Assembly (NCBI GenBank): GCA_965227905.1
Contig: OZ245780.1
Span: 5,704,001 to 5,768,000, forward strand
Direction of reading: 5' to 3'
Length of the DNA stretch: 64,000 nt
Source of the DNA: CBDDHT01 sp965227905
Lineage (GTDB): Bacteria; Pseudomonadota; Alphaproteobacteria; Rhizobiales; Methyloligellaceae
The number at the start of each line of letters is the position of its first letter. Positions within the stretch are counted from its first letter, which is position 1. Under the pieces are notes generated by a model that had not been told where the DNA came from, made no database searches, and saw only the letters and a list, made by a program, of their open reading frames with translations. This document shows, one piece after another, positions 51,648-59,946 of this stretch. The position numbers and the translations under genes are program-made.

Positions 51648-52874
51648 TTAGCGCGTTGCAACTGCTTTTGCGATTGGGATCGTGGGATCAGCCAGTGCCG
51701 AGCGGTCGACCACATGATCGGTCGGCGCAATCCGACGCGCCATCATATAGTCCTTCGGAACGTTGACCGCATCGATGGCAATCAGCCGGTCCTGCTTCAC
51801 ATAGGCGACGGAGAACGCACCGGCCTCAACGTCGCCGCGCAGGATCTGCTCGTCGGCATCCTGACTGAGGCCGGCGATCTGCAGCTTTGCGTCATACTGG
51901 TCGGACCAGAACCAGGGAACCGGATCATAGGTCTCGCCCTTCCCCAACATGGACGAGGCTGCCGCCTTGGCTTGATCGATCGCGTTCTGAACGGACTCCA
52001 GTCGAATGCTTCGCCCATAACGCGAGCTCGGAAATGAACAGCAGTCGCCGGCAGCGAAGATGTTTGGCGTCTCCGTCCGGCACATGGCGTCGACAACGAT
52101 ACCGTTATCGACCGCAAGACCTGCCGCCTCCGCCAGTTGCTGATTTGGCTGGGCGCCGATACCGACCAATACGAGATCTGCGCCGTGGGTCTCGAGGTTC
52201 GTATGAACCCTTAAACCCTCCGACGCTTTTTCGATCCGCTGGACTTGCGCGCCAAGGGCCAATTCCACACCATGCTTACGATGCATCGCTTGATAATGGT
52301 GGGAAACGACTTCGCTCGTTGCCCGAGCCATGACCCGGTCGAAGGCTTCCAGAACGGTCACTTCAAGTCCGAGTTTGCGCAAAGAGGCCGCCACTTCGAG
52401 ACCGATGTAACCAGCGCCGATAATGACTGCGCGTCGGTCGCCTTGAATGAAGGGGCGCATGGCATCGACGTCGGCGACCGTGCGGAGGGTTAAAACGCCA
52501 TCCAGATCGCTCCCCTCGACAGGCAATGCGCGGGGCCGGCTGCCTGTTGCCAACAAAACCATATCGTATTTAAGCGTTGAGCCGTCGGTTAGGGACAATC
52601 GGTTGTCCCTTGCCTCGAGTGCCTGCACGCCAATTCCGAACAGGCACGTAACATCGTTCTCCGCGAAGAAAGCCTCGGGCTTGAGCTCAAGCCGGTCTGC
52701 GCCGATTTCGTTGGAAAGGTAGGCTTTGGACAATGGTGGTCGCTGATACGGCGCACGCAGTTCGTCGCCGATTAACGTCAGGCGCCCATCAAAGCCAGCC
52801 TGGCGCAGAGACTGCACGGCTTGCAGCCCAGCCTGCCCGGCCCCGACGATTGCTATCGATTTGTGTGCTGTCAT
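51648..52874 (-). CDS. Ferredoxin/rubredoxin reductase-like FAD/NAD(P) oxidoreductase
   Basis: A 408-residue flavoprotein of the pyridine-nucleotide reductase type used for ferredoxins of oxygenase systems. FAD fold: SIAIVGAGQAGLQAVQSLR; RPPLSKAYL with the flavin-contacting Lys; NAD fold: VIIGAGYIGLEVAASLRKLG; ATG motif LATGSRPR; second FAD contact IFAAGDCCSFP. The C-terminal reductase domain (PWFWSDQYDAKLQIAGL) is typical. No ferredoxin or oxygenase gene is adjacent, but an acyl-CoA-dehydrogenase-fold protein lies upstream on the same strand. Confidence 0.88.
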   Translation of the reverse strand: MTAHKSIAIVGAGQAGLQAVQSLRQAGFDGRLTLIGDELRAPYQRPPLSKAYLSNEIGADRLELKPEAFFAENDVTCLFGIGVQALEARDNRLSLTDGSTLKYDMVLLATGSRPRALPVEGSDLDGVLTLRTVADVDAMRPFIQGDRRAVIIGAGYIGLEVAASLRKLGLEVTVLEAFDRVMARATSEVVSHHYQAMHRKHGVELALGAQVQRIEKASEGLRVHTNLETHGADLVLVGIGAQPNQQLAEAAGLAVDNGIVVDAMCRTETPNIFAAGDCCSFPSSRYGRSIRLESVQNAIDQAKAAASSMLGKGETYDPVPWFWSDQYDAKLQIAGLSQDADEQILRGDVEAGAFSVAYVKQDRLIAIDAVNVPKDYMMARRIAPTDHVVDRSALADPTIPIAKAVATR

Positions 52875-53038
52875 TCGTCGGCAGACTCCGTCACGCCACC
52901 TCCCGAGTCGGAAAGCATAGTTTTTCAACGGCAAGATCGAGCCGATCCTGCCCGTGTATGACCTCGGCGCTCAAGATGTTCGGGCAACTTAGGTCACGTT
53001 CTCGATCCTGTACAAGGAACACAAATGTCGGAGTCGAT

Positions 53039-53557
53039 CTAGTTTCTTACCTGCTCCGGCACCTTCTTCAATTCAGCGCGCAATTCGTCAAGTTCTGGAC
53101 AGCCATGCGGACAGATGCGTGTCAATGCGATTTCGAGAGTGACGGCTTGGTTCCGTCGCCCCGTCTGCGTGTATAGAACGCCAAGATAAGCATGCGCCCC
53201 GCGGTGCTTCGGGTCGAGACGCAAAGCGGTGAGATAGGCATCTTCCGATTTATCCGGGACGCCCGACTTTCTGAGACTGAAGCCGAGATAATTCCATGCA
53301 TCGGCGAAACGCGGCCGGTCGGCAACGATAGCGCTGAGGAGCTCAACAGCTTCCGCGAAGTCTTTTCGATGCAACGCAGCGAGCGCCGGCAGAAGACGGT
53401 CGTCCACCATCCAGGACGACGATGTCGTGCCGTCGCCTGTCCCTGCAGCAGAGTGGGCCGGCACAAGGTCGGCCAAAAGGACAGTGGAAAGCAGCACGCC
53501 TTGGACCACCAACATGCGAATCGTGCGTATCGGGAACCACCAACGCACGGCACACAT
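53039..53557 (-). CDS. TPR-repeat exported protein
   Basis: A 172-residue protein with an N-terminal hydrophobic signal segment (MLVVQGVLLSTVLLADLVPAHS) and about two tetratricopeptide repeats: ALAALHRKDFAEAVELLSAIVADRPRFADAWNYLGFSLRKSG and KSEDAYLTALRLDPKHRGAHAYLGVLYTQTGRRNQA. TPRs are protein-interaction modules; the partner is unknown. It starts seven bases after the acyl-CoA-dehydrogenase-like gene, so it is in the same unit. An internal ATG at 53515 would give a better signal peptide. Confidence 0.75.
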   Translation of the reverse strand: MCAVRWWFPIRTIRMLVVQGVLLSTVLLADLVPAHSAAGTGDGTTSSSWMVDDRLLPALAALHRKDFAEAVELLSAIVADRPRFADAWNYLGFSLRKSGVPDKSEDAYLTALRLDPKHRGAHAYLGVLYTQTGRRNQAVTLEIALTRICPHGCPELDELRAELKKVPEQVRN

Positions 53558-53564
53558 CCCCAGG

Positions 53565-54704
53565 CTAATGAGCCATTTCCGCCAGCATCTTGCGTAGCTG
53601 TTTCGTCGCCGGCGTTACGATGGCGACGAAGTATGCCTCGCGAAGACGGCGCTGCGCTTCGGCATTCTCCAGATATCCACGAGCCCCGCAGTGGAGCATG
53701 GCCGCATGCGCGGCTTTGACGGTCGCCTCGCCTGCAGCCAGCCGTGCCTGGATGACCTGGCGCCAATAACCAAGATCTGTCTCATGAGGCGTTTCGCAAA
53801 GCGTCCACACCTGATCCCGCATTGCCGCGAGTTCCTCTTCGAACGCCTCCGGTTGCTCATCCAGATATTTGTTCACGTGACCGAGCGGACCCGCCATTTG
53901 TTTCATCAGCGCGATTGAGGACTCGATGATGCCAAATGCCATGCCGGACTGCAGCAGCACGAAGCCTGCGCGAATCCTGGGCAGATATTCATCAATCGGA
54001 TCGGCGAGGATCATCTCGTCGGGGATAAACAGATCGCGGATCTGAACGGCAAACGTTCGCGTACCATCGAGAGCCGTAAAGGCATTATCCATCGACAGTT
54101 TGACCGCATCGTCGGAGCAGTCGATGACCGCCATCACATAGTGTCCCGTTGCATCCCTGTCTTCGAAGATTGCTCCGAAAAAGTGGCCATCACCGAGATT
54201 CGACACCCAGGGGAGCAGACCGCGCACTCTATAACCGCCGGGCACCTTCGTACCGTGCAGTCGCAATCGTTCGATGGCATAGAATGTCTTCATGGGATTG
54301 GAGAGACCGGTTCCGCCGAGGACAATGCCGGACGCCACGGATCCGCCAAGGCGCGTCTTGAGGTCCTCGTTCTGCGAATTGTAGATGTACCAGGCCAGCG
54401 CGTCCTGGCACCACATACAGAACGATGTCGAAAGACAGTGTTCGCCGATACTCTGCATGGCCTCGACCGCGTTCCTCAGACTTGGGACGCCAGAACCGTA
54501 GCCGGGCAGATGCATTGCGAAGGCACCCGCCTTGCCGAGATCGCGCAGGACCTGCTCGGGATAAACAGCCTTACGGTCGATATCGGCAACCATTCCCGAC
54601 AGTGTTTCGCGCGCGATCGTTTCAACCCGGTCCTGAACATCTTGAGGATAGGGCTCTGATGAGGCTATCGCGGATGGGACAACATCAAGCACAGCGTTGC
54701 TCAC
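53565..54704 (-). CDS. Acyl-CoA-dehydrogenase-fold flavoprotein
   Basis: A 379-residue protein with the three-domain acyl-CoA dehydrogenase layout: N-terminal helices (VYPEQVLRDLGKAGAFAMHLPGYG), a central beta domain (GIVLGGTGLSNPM, GGYRVRGLLPWVSNLGDGHFFGAIFED) and C-terminal helices (HAAMLHCGARGYLENAEAQRRLREAYFVAIVTPAT). The family also includes FMNH2-dependent monooxygenases of the DszC/SfnC type that act on organosulfur compounds; with an SsuABC-type importer beside it, such a role is possible. The GTG start follows AGGAG at seven bases. Confidence 0.8.
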   Translation of the reverse strand: MSNAVLDVVPSAIASSEPYPQDVQDRVETIARETLSGMVADIDRKAVYPEQVLRDLGKAGAFAMHLPGYGSGVPSLRNAVEAMQSIGEHCLSTSFCMWCQDALAWYIYNSQNEDLKTRLGGSVASGIVLGGTGLSNPMKTFYAIERLRLHGTKVPGGYRVRGLLPWVSNLGDGHFFGAIFEDRDATGHYVMAVIDCSDDAVKLSMDNAFTALDGTRTFAVQIRDLFIPDEMILADPIDEYLPRIRAGFVLLQSGMAFGIIESSIALMKQMAGPLGHVNKYLDEQPEAFEEELAAMRDQVWTLCETPHETDLGYWRQVIQARLAAGEATVKAAHAAMLHCGARGYLENAEAQRRLREAYFVAIVTPATKQLRKMLAEMAH

Positions 54705-54775
54705 TTCATCTCTCCTTTCATGCATTGTCCGGCGCGGCTTTGGACATGCCGCGCCGGAGTTCATGCAAGAGGTGT

Positions 54776-55339
54776 TCAGATAAGGCCCAGCTCAAGATTG
54801 ACCGGGCGCGTATAGGTATTGGCGACCGGCGACCAGTCTTTCACATGGTTCAGCAGGGCCGCGACGTCTTCGTCCGGCGCGTCGCATTCCATATCGAGCT
54901 TGACCCGCACGTCGGTGAAGCCGACCGGTTTCTCCGAGGTATCACCTGTTCCCCAGACGGCTGTGATATTCAGATCCCCTTCGAGCTCCAACTCCAGCTT
55001 GGAGACCTTGATGCCGCGCGCGACCGCGTTTGCGTGTATGCCGACGGCAAGGCAGGAGCCGAGCGCAGCGAGAGATGCCTCTGAAGGGTTGGGCGCCGTG
55101 TCGTCACCCAGAAGTGCGGGCGGCTCGTCGACGATATAGGCCGGCAGATCCCTTATATAATTGAGATGCCGAAAGCGGCCCTCGGCAACAGTCTTGCATT
55201 TCAGCGTTTTGATGGCCTGCGGGTTCTCCTTGCCTTTTGCGATCAACGCTTCCAGGCCGTCTTTGTCGATGGGGGTCAAGCCCTCGTCATCGAGTGTCAG
55301 ACATGGTGTCATCGCAGTGACAGGTGATGTTGTGCTCAT
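54776..55339 (-). CDS. OsmC-family protein
   Basis: A 187-residue OsmC/Ohr-superfamily protein: PPALLGDDTAPNPSEASLAALGSCLAVGIHANAVARGIKVSKLELELEGDLN is the characteristic central helix with the redox cysteine (LGSCLAVG), followed by the VKLDMECDAPDEDVAALLNHV second-cysteine region. Members with this sequence type detoxify or handle sulfur- or peroxide-containing small molecules. It lies between the permease and the acyl-CoA-dehydrogenase-like gene, in the same operon. Confidence 0.87.
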   Translation of the reverse strand: MSTTSPVTAMTPCLTLDDEGLTPIDKDGLEALIAKGKENPQAIKTLKCKTVAEGRFRHLNYIRDLPAYIVDEPPALLGDDTAPNPSEASLAALGSCLAVGIHANAVARGIKVSKLELELEGDLNITAVWGTGDTSEKPVGFTDVRVKLDMECDAPDEDVAALLNHVKDWSPVANTYTRPVNLELGLI

Positions 55340-55401
55340 AGAATCTCCTCCTTGTCGGGATTTGCACAGATTTTCTGATGATGGTTGGGGCGCATTAGCG
55401 A

Positions 55402-56241
55402 CTAGTCCTCTCGCACCCAGCTCATTCGCCCGATTAGCCGCTGGCAGAGGAAGTCGAGGGCGAATCCGATAAAACCGATAATGACGACTGTCGCTGCGAG
55501 GCGGTCATATTCGAGCGTATCGCGCGCGTCGTTGATGGCGTAGCCGAGCCCGGAGGTGACACCGAGATACTCGGCTGGAACGAGAATGATCCATGCAACA
55601 CCCAGCGCCAGACGAATACCCGTCAACACGTCTTGAGCGATTGCTGGCAGCACAATCACGAACAACATATGCCAGGCACGGGCACCGAGATTGCGCGCAA
55701 CACGGAACCAAGCGGGATCGACCTTGCGCAATCCATTCGCCGTGGCGAAGGTCACCGGCCAGACGGCTGCGACCGCAATCAGGAAGATGATGGCGTTGTC
55801 CCAACTTGAGAATGCCAAGACCGCAATCGGCATCCAGGCCAGCGGCGAGATCATGCGCAGAAACTGAAAGGGAATGTTGGTGGTGGCACGAACCAGGGTG
55901 CTACGACCGATAAGAATGCCCATGGGCACGCCGAGCAGACAGGCCCATAACAACCCTGCGCCGACCCGGTACAAGCTCGGAATCGCCGCGTCGACAGCCT
56001 CGCCGCTCGCAACCATATCGATGAGCCGTGAGAAGGTCGGCGCCGGTGCGAAATCTGCAAAGGCTGCAGTGTCCGGATTGGATGCCACCACCCATCCGCC
56101 AAGCCACCACAGCATGAGAAGGCCTGAAACACCGACGACAGACGGCGCCGCAGCACGGATCACCGTGGAGAACATCTTCACGGCGATACCGCTATTGCTG
56201 CTTGGCGGGCCAACCGCCTCCACTGCGGGTTGAATGCTCAC
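55402..56241 (-). CDS. ABC transporter permease (SsuC/TauC type)
   Basis: A 279-residue permease with six spans. The EAA loop region reads VWPVTFATANGLRKVDPAWFRVARNLGARAWHMLFVIVLPAIAQDVLTGIRLALGVAWIILVPAEYLG, diagnostic for the nitrate/sulfonate/taurine importer family. Its start overlaps the binding-protein gene by four bases. Whether it imports sulfonates, nitrate or other anions cannot be decided by sequence; neighbours favour an organosulfur or organic compound. Confidence 0.88.
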   Translation of the reverse strand: MSIQPAVEAVGPPSSNSGIAVKMFSTVIRAAAPSVVGVSGLLMLWWLGGWVVASNPDTAAFADFAPAPTFSRLIDMVASGEAVDAAIPSLYRVGAGLLWACLLGVPMGILIGRSTLVRATTNIPFQFLRMISPLAWMPIAVLAFSSWDNAIIFLIAVAAVWPVTFATANGLRKVDPAWFRVARNLGARAWHMLFVIVLPAIAQDVLTGIRLALGVAWIILVPAEYLGVTSGLGYAINDARDTLEYDRLAATVVIIGFIGFALDFLCQRLIGRMSWVRED

Positions 56242-57503
56242 AGTGCAACGATCTCTTCACGGTTGAAGGGATCGTCAGGATTGACGCTCGGATCTTTGGT
56301 CCATTCTGGATATTTGGCCAATGCATTCTTGACGAATTCGTAGTCGACCAGATCTTTGGCGACGAACTCCGGGTCGAGCTTCTTCAGGAAGGTCTTGTCG
56401 CCACCAACGACCGTGTCGTTCATGGCTTTGACGATCAGCTTGGTTGCTGAAGGGTAGGGCCAGGGCTGAAAGTCAACACGCCCGTTTCCCCATTCGGCAT
56501 GCTTGATCGCCTCCGGGCTCTTATAAGTCTCGGTGTCGTAGAGCGTCATCGCCCGCTCGACCACTTTGGCAGGCATCGGCAGATACTTCTCGCCATCACG
56601 CGAGAGCATGTGGGCGACGTCCTTCTTGTTCTGCGATGCGTAGACCTGGGCCCGAACCACCGCGTTGATGACCTTCTGCGTCCATTCCTGTTTCTTGGTG
56701 GTGACGTCCTCATGCATGCAGACGACGCAACAGGGATGGTTTTTCCAGATATCGCCGGTAAAACGCAGCATCTTGGCGCCGGCCTTAAGCTCGCCCATCG
56801 CGTTGAAGGGCTCGGCGACGATGAAGGCGTCGATTTTCTTGGCAGCAAGGGCGGGCGGCATATCGGGCGGCGGCATCACCTGCAGATTGACCTCGTCCGC
56901 GGCAAGCTTGTCGCCCTGGGCCTTGATAACAGGCTTGAGACCGGAGCCGCGCAGGGCGATCTGCAGCACGATGTTGTGCATCGAATACCAATAGGGTACG
57001 GCAACCTGCTTGCCGCCCAGCTCGGAGAACGACGTCACGCCGGTATGCTTGCCAACGACGAGCCCGGAGCCATTGGTGTGCGCCCAGCACATGATCTTGA
57101 TGGGGAAGTTGTTGTTGTAGCGCATCCAGACAGGGATGGGCTTGAGGAAGTGGACCAGATTGAATTTTCCTGCAGCGAAACCTTCGACGAGCGGCGACCA
57201 ACCGCGAATGAGGGTCGGTCTCACCGTCTTCAACCCCTCGTCTTCGAAATAACCCATGCCATGCGCGACAAGGAGCGCGGTCGCATCGGTGATCGGCAGA
57301 TAGCCAATGCGAACGACATCGTCGGTTGCTGCCTGCGCCAAACCACCGAGGCCCGGAATGAGCGACGGCATCCCCGCCATGAGAGCGCCGGCAGCAAGCA
57401 GATCAAGAGTTTGACGGCGACTGAAATCCGTGGAGAAATATTCTTCATCCGGGTCAATGCTGTCCGGAGCCTCGACTTGTGTCATGTCTGTCTTGTCGGT
57501 CAC
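56238..57503 (-). CDS. ABC transporter substrate-binding protein, Tat-exported (SsuA/NrtA type)
   Basis: A 421-residue periplasmic binding protein. SRRQTL at residues 28-33 followed by LLAAGALMAGMPSLIPG is a twin-arginine signal, suggesting export folded. The mature protein fits the NMT1/SsuA/NrtA family: VVRIGYLPITDATALLVAHGMGYFEDEGL, HTGVTSFSELGGKQVAVPYWYSMHNIVLQIAL, and KKIDAFIVAEPFNAMGEL with HPCCVVCMHEDV. The CmpA/NrtA-like NHPCC-V segment resembles the nitrate/bicarbonate branch, so sulfonate specificity is not certain. Confidence 0.87.
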   Translation of the reverse strand: MTDKTDMTQVEAPDSIDPDEEYFSTDFSRRQTLDLLAAGALMAGMPSLIPGLGGLAQAATDDVVRIGYLPITDATALLVAHGMGYFEDEGLKTVRPTLIRGWSPLVEGFAAGKFNLVHFLKPIPVWMRYNNNFPIKIMCWAHTNGSGLVVGKHTGVTSFSELGGKQVAVPYWYSMHNIVLQIALRGSGLKPVIKAQGDKLAADEVNLQVMPPPDMPPALAAKKIDAFIVAEPFNAMGELKAGAKMLRFTGDIWKNHPCCVVCMHEDVTTKKQEWTQKVINAVVRAQVYASQNKKDVAHMLSRDGEKYLPMPAKVVERAMTLYDTETYKSPEAIKHAEWGNGRVDFQPWPYPSATKLIVKAMNDTVVGGDKTFLKKLDPEFVAKDLVDYEFVKNALAKYPEWTKDPSVNPDDPFNREEIVAL

Positions 57504-57529
57504 GTGGACTCTCCTCTACTTGTCGGCGT

Positions 57530-58369
57530 TCAGACGGCCAGAGCCGTGTCGGGTTGATGTGCAGAACGGACATCATGCAGGTCGGGACATGCCGATGCCG
57601 GCTCACCGGTGCCCGCGATGATCTCGAATTCTCTTTGAAGCTTGGCGCGGGCCTGCTGAAACGGCGAACCGGATTGCATCCTGTCTTCGTCGCTCAGCGT
57701 GATTGGAACGTCGGCACGCACGCGCCCTGGATTTGCCGCCATAACGATGGCCCGATCAGCCATCGCCACGGCTTCGGTGATGTCATGGCTGACGAGGACC
57801 AGCGTAATCCCGATGTCTTTGGCAATTCGGCGCACGTCGCGCTGCAGCGCTGAGCGGGTAAACGTATCGAGAGAAGAAAAAGGCTCGTCGAGAAAGAGGA
57901 CCTCCGGATGCACGGCGAGCGAACGTGCTAATGCCACACGCTGCTGCTGTCCGCCGGAAAGATCCTGCACGTTGCGGTCGGCAAGTGCGCCAAGCTCTAC
58001 AAGATCCAGGAGTTCCGGCACCCGCGACCGGGCTTCCTTTTTTCGTCCGGTGAAGCGCAAGCCAAGGGCCACGTTCTGACGGACCGTCATCCAGGGATAA
58101 AGAGATGCCTGCTGAAACATCACGATCCAGCGTGACGACGGTCCCTCGACCCTCTTGCCATCCACATAGATCTGGCCTTCGTTCGGAAGCATAAGGCCCG
58201 ACATGATATGGAGCAGTGTCGACTTTCCGCATCCCGAACGCCCAATCAGGGCGGTCGCTTCGCCGGGCTGAAGCTCAAGATTGACCCCTTCGACCGCATT
58301 GGCCTGCCCGCGCCGATATCGATGCGTGACGTCAACAAGGCTGATATGCGCGCCGGGGCTGTTGCTCAT
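57530..58369 (-). CDS. ABC transporter ATP-binding protein (SsuB/TauB/NrtD type)
   Basis: A 279-residue ATPase: Walker A LIGRSGCGKSTLL, Q loop VMFQQASLYPWMTV, signature DLSGGQQQRVALARSL, Walker B VLFLDEPFSSLD, and H loop LVSHDITEA. The P-W-M-T segment is usual in the nitrate/taurine/sulfonate group. It is the first gene of the minus-strand operon. The start MSNSPG has AGGA upstream; ten more residues are possible. Confidence 0.92.
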   Translation of the reverse strand: MSNSPGAHISLVDVTHRYRRGQANAVEGVNLELQPGEATALIGRSGCGKSTLLHIMSGLMLPNEGQIYVDGKRVEGPSSRWIVMFQQASLYPWMTVRQNVALGLRFTGRKKEARSRVPELLDLVELGALADRNVQDLSGGQQQRVALARSLAVHPEVLFLDEPFSSLDTFTRSALQRDVRRIAKDIGITLVLVSHDITEAVAMADRAIVMAANPGRVRADVPITLSDEDRMQSGSPFQQARAKLQREFEIIAGTGEPASACPDLHDVRSAHQPDTALAV

Positions 58370-58706
58370 AGCCGCTGTCCTGATCCTTCTCGTTTCCAAA
58401 TGTCGTTCGGCAAATCAAAAATAAAACCGACCGGTCTGTTTAATTATTGCAAAGTTAATGCCAACCAGGAGAAAACGAATAAATCCTTGTAATTCAGATT
58501 CTTAGATGGGATCGCTCCGTGCTGCAAAATGATGCAGCGCACAAAAAACAGGTTTTTTGAAAGGCAGTCTGCGTGCCTTTTAAGCAGCAATGAACAGGTT
58601 GCCCTGTGTTAAACGACGGACGAGCATGCGCTTATGCGGAGGAGCGTGTAGGTTTGTTGCAAGAATCGAAACGTTGAAATAAAGCGCGAACGGATTAGAC
58701 GGTCTG
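58370..58706. promoter_or_regulatory. Divergent promoter region with TetR-like sites
   Basis: This 337-base region separates the ABC importer operon from tetR and has no gene. ACCGACCGGTCTGT (58426-58439) contains the perfect palindrome GACCGGTC, and TTAGACGGTCTG (58695-58706) ends right at the tetR start codon. The shared GAC-GGTCTG elements are typical TetR-family operators. The sites are placed to control both directions. Confidence 0.55.
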
Positions 58707-59357
58707 ATGGAACAAACAGACAAGAATAGAGCCCTCTCCGAGGCCGGAGCCAATGGCCAGAGTCGCAGGCCGGGCCGGCCACGCGCCAACGACTCGGGTC
58801 CGACGGCTCGCGAACGGATCCTGGCATCCGCCTCCGAACTCTTCTGTCGCTTCGGCATCAATGCCATCGGTGTCGATGCGATTGTCGACGATGCCGGCAC
58901 GGCCAAAGCCACGCTCTACAATATCTTTGGCTCGAAGGAAGCGTTGGTCCGAGAAGTGCTCGCGCGCGAGGGAGAAGAATGGCGCCGCCAGCTCTTCACC
59001 GCCCTCGATAGCCGCGACGGATCGCCTGGCGACAAACTGCTGACGATTTTCGATGTCTTGGAGGCTTGGTTCTCCAATCCCAAATATTACGGATGCCCTT
59101 TCATCAATGCCGTGGGCGAGCACGACAAACTCGATGACTCGATCAGAGACATCACTCTGATGCACAAAAAGAGTGTGCTTGCTCGAATCGTGGCGCTTGC
59201 CGGCGATTGCGGCATAGCCGATCCCGAGGCGTTGGCACACGAATTTGCCGTCATTATCGATGGTGCAATCGTGGCCGCCCTGATTACCCGCGATCCCAAC
59301 ATCGCAAGTGTGGCCCGGCGCTCCGCTGCGGCGGTCCTCGCCCGGGATATGGCTTAA
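58707..59357 (+). CDS. TetR/AcrR-family transcriptional regulator
   Basis: A 216-residue regulator. A basic, disordered start precedes the TetR helix-turn-helix (TARERILASASELFCRFGINAIGVDAIVDDAGTAKATLYNIFGSKEALVREVL). The C-terminal ligand domain (FDVLEAWFSNPKYYGCPFINAVGEHDKLDD) has the GCPFINA motif common in regulators answering to reactive or hydrophobic small molecules. It diverges from the ABC operon and has a putative operator over its start. Confidence 0.9.
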   Translation: MEQTDKNRALSEAGANGQSRRPGRPRANDSGPTARERILASASELFCRFGINAIGVDAIVDDAGTAKATLYNIFGSKEALVREVLAREGEEWRRQLFTALDSRDGSPGDKLLTIFDVLEAWFSNPKYYGCPFINAVGEHDKLDDSIRDITLMHKKSVLARIVALAGDCGIADPEALAHEFAVIIDGAIVAALITRDPNIASVARRSAAAVLARDMA

Positions 59358-59481
59358 AACTGCGCGGACTCCGTCTTCGGACACCAATCGCTTCGATAAA
59401 TGGGTCACCATGTCCCAAAAAACGTTGAGCTATCCCATGATCTCTCTATAATCCTGACGTGGATACAGAAGTGGAGACGAC

Positions 59482-59946
59482 ATGGCGCTGAAAGCAGCAC
59501 CGGAAGCTGCCGGCAAGACATTGATTACAGGCGTCATCGGCGCAGATACGCACATTGTCGGCAATCGCATTCTGACATTGGCACTGGAAGAAGCCGGCTT
59601 TAATGCCGTCGCGCTCGGTGCCATCACGCCGGCCGAGGATTTTGTCAAAGCCGCGATTGAGACTGACGCGGATGCGATCCTCATCTCATCCCTATACGGT
59701 CAGGGCGAACTGGACTGCCGGGGCTTTCGAGACCTGTGTATCGAAGCAGGCCTCGACGACATTCTTCTTTATGTCGGCGGCAATCTCATTGTCGGCAAGC
59801 ATGGCTGGGAGACGGTCGAAAAGATCTTCATCGATATGGGATTCGACCGCGCCTTTCCGCCAGGAACGCGCACCGACGGCGTGATCGAGATATTGAACAA
59901 GGACTTCATTGCACGCACTAAAGGCGAGAGGACCGCCAACGCATGA
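59482..59946 (+). CDS. glmS: Glutamate (methylaspartate) mutase small subunit
   Basis: A 154-residue cobalamin-binding subunit of glutamate mutase, which interconverts L-glutamate and (2S,3S)-3-methylaspartate. The B12 motif is GVIGADTHIVGNRIL with Asp22 and His24 (D-x-H-x-x-G), followed by ILISSLYGQGELD (S-x-L) and YVGGNLIVGK (GG). Length matches MutS/GlmS of clostridia. GGAG lies before the ATG and the stop overlaps the next start. Confidence 0.93.
   Translation: MALKAAPEAAGKTLITGVIGADTHIVGNRILTLALEEAGFNAVALGAITPAEDFVKAAIETDADAILISSLYGQGELDCRGFRDLCIEAGLDDILLYVGGNLIVGKHGWETVEKIFIDMGFDRAFPPGTRTDGVIEILNKDFIARTKGERTANA

Noticed and set aside
59482..59946. Glucosamine-6-phosphate synthase (also called glmS)
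   Set aside because: It is a 154-residue cobalamin-binding subunit with D-x-H-x-x-G, unrelated to the large amidotransferase of the same name.
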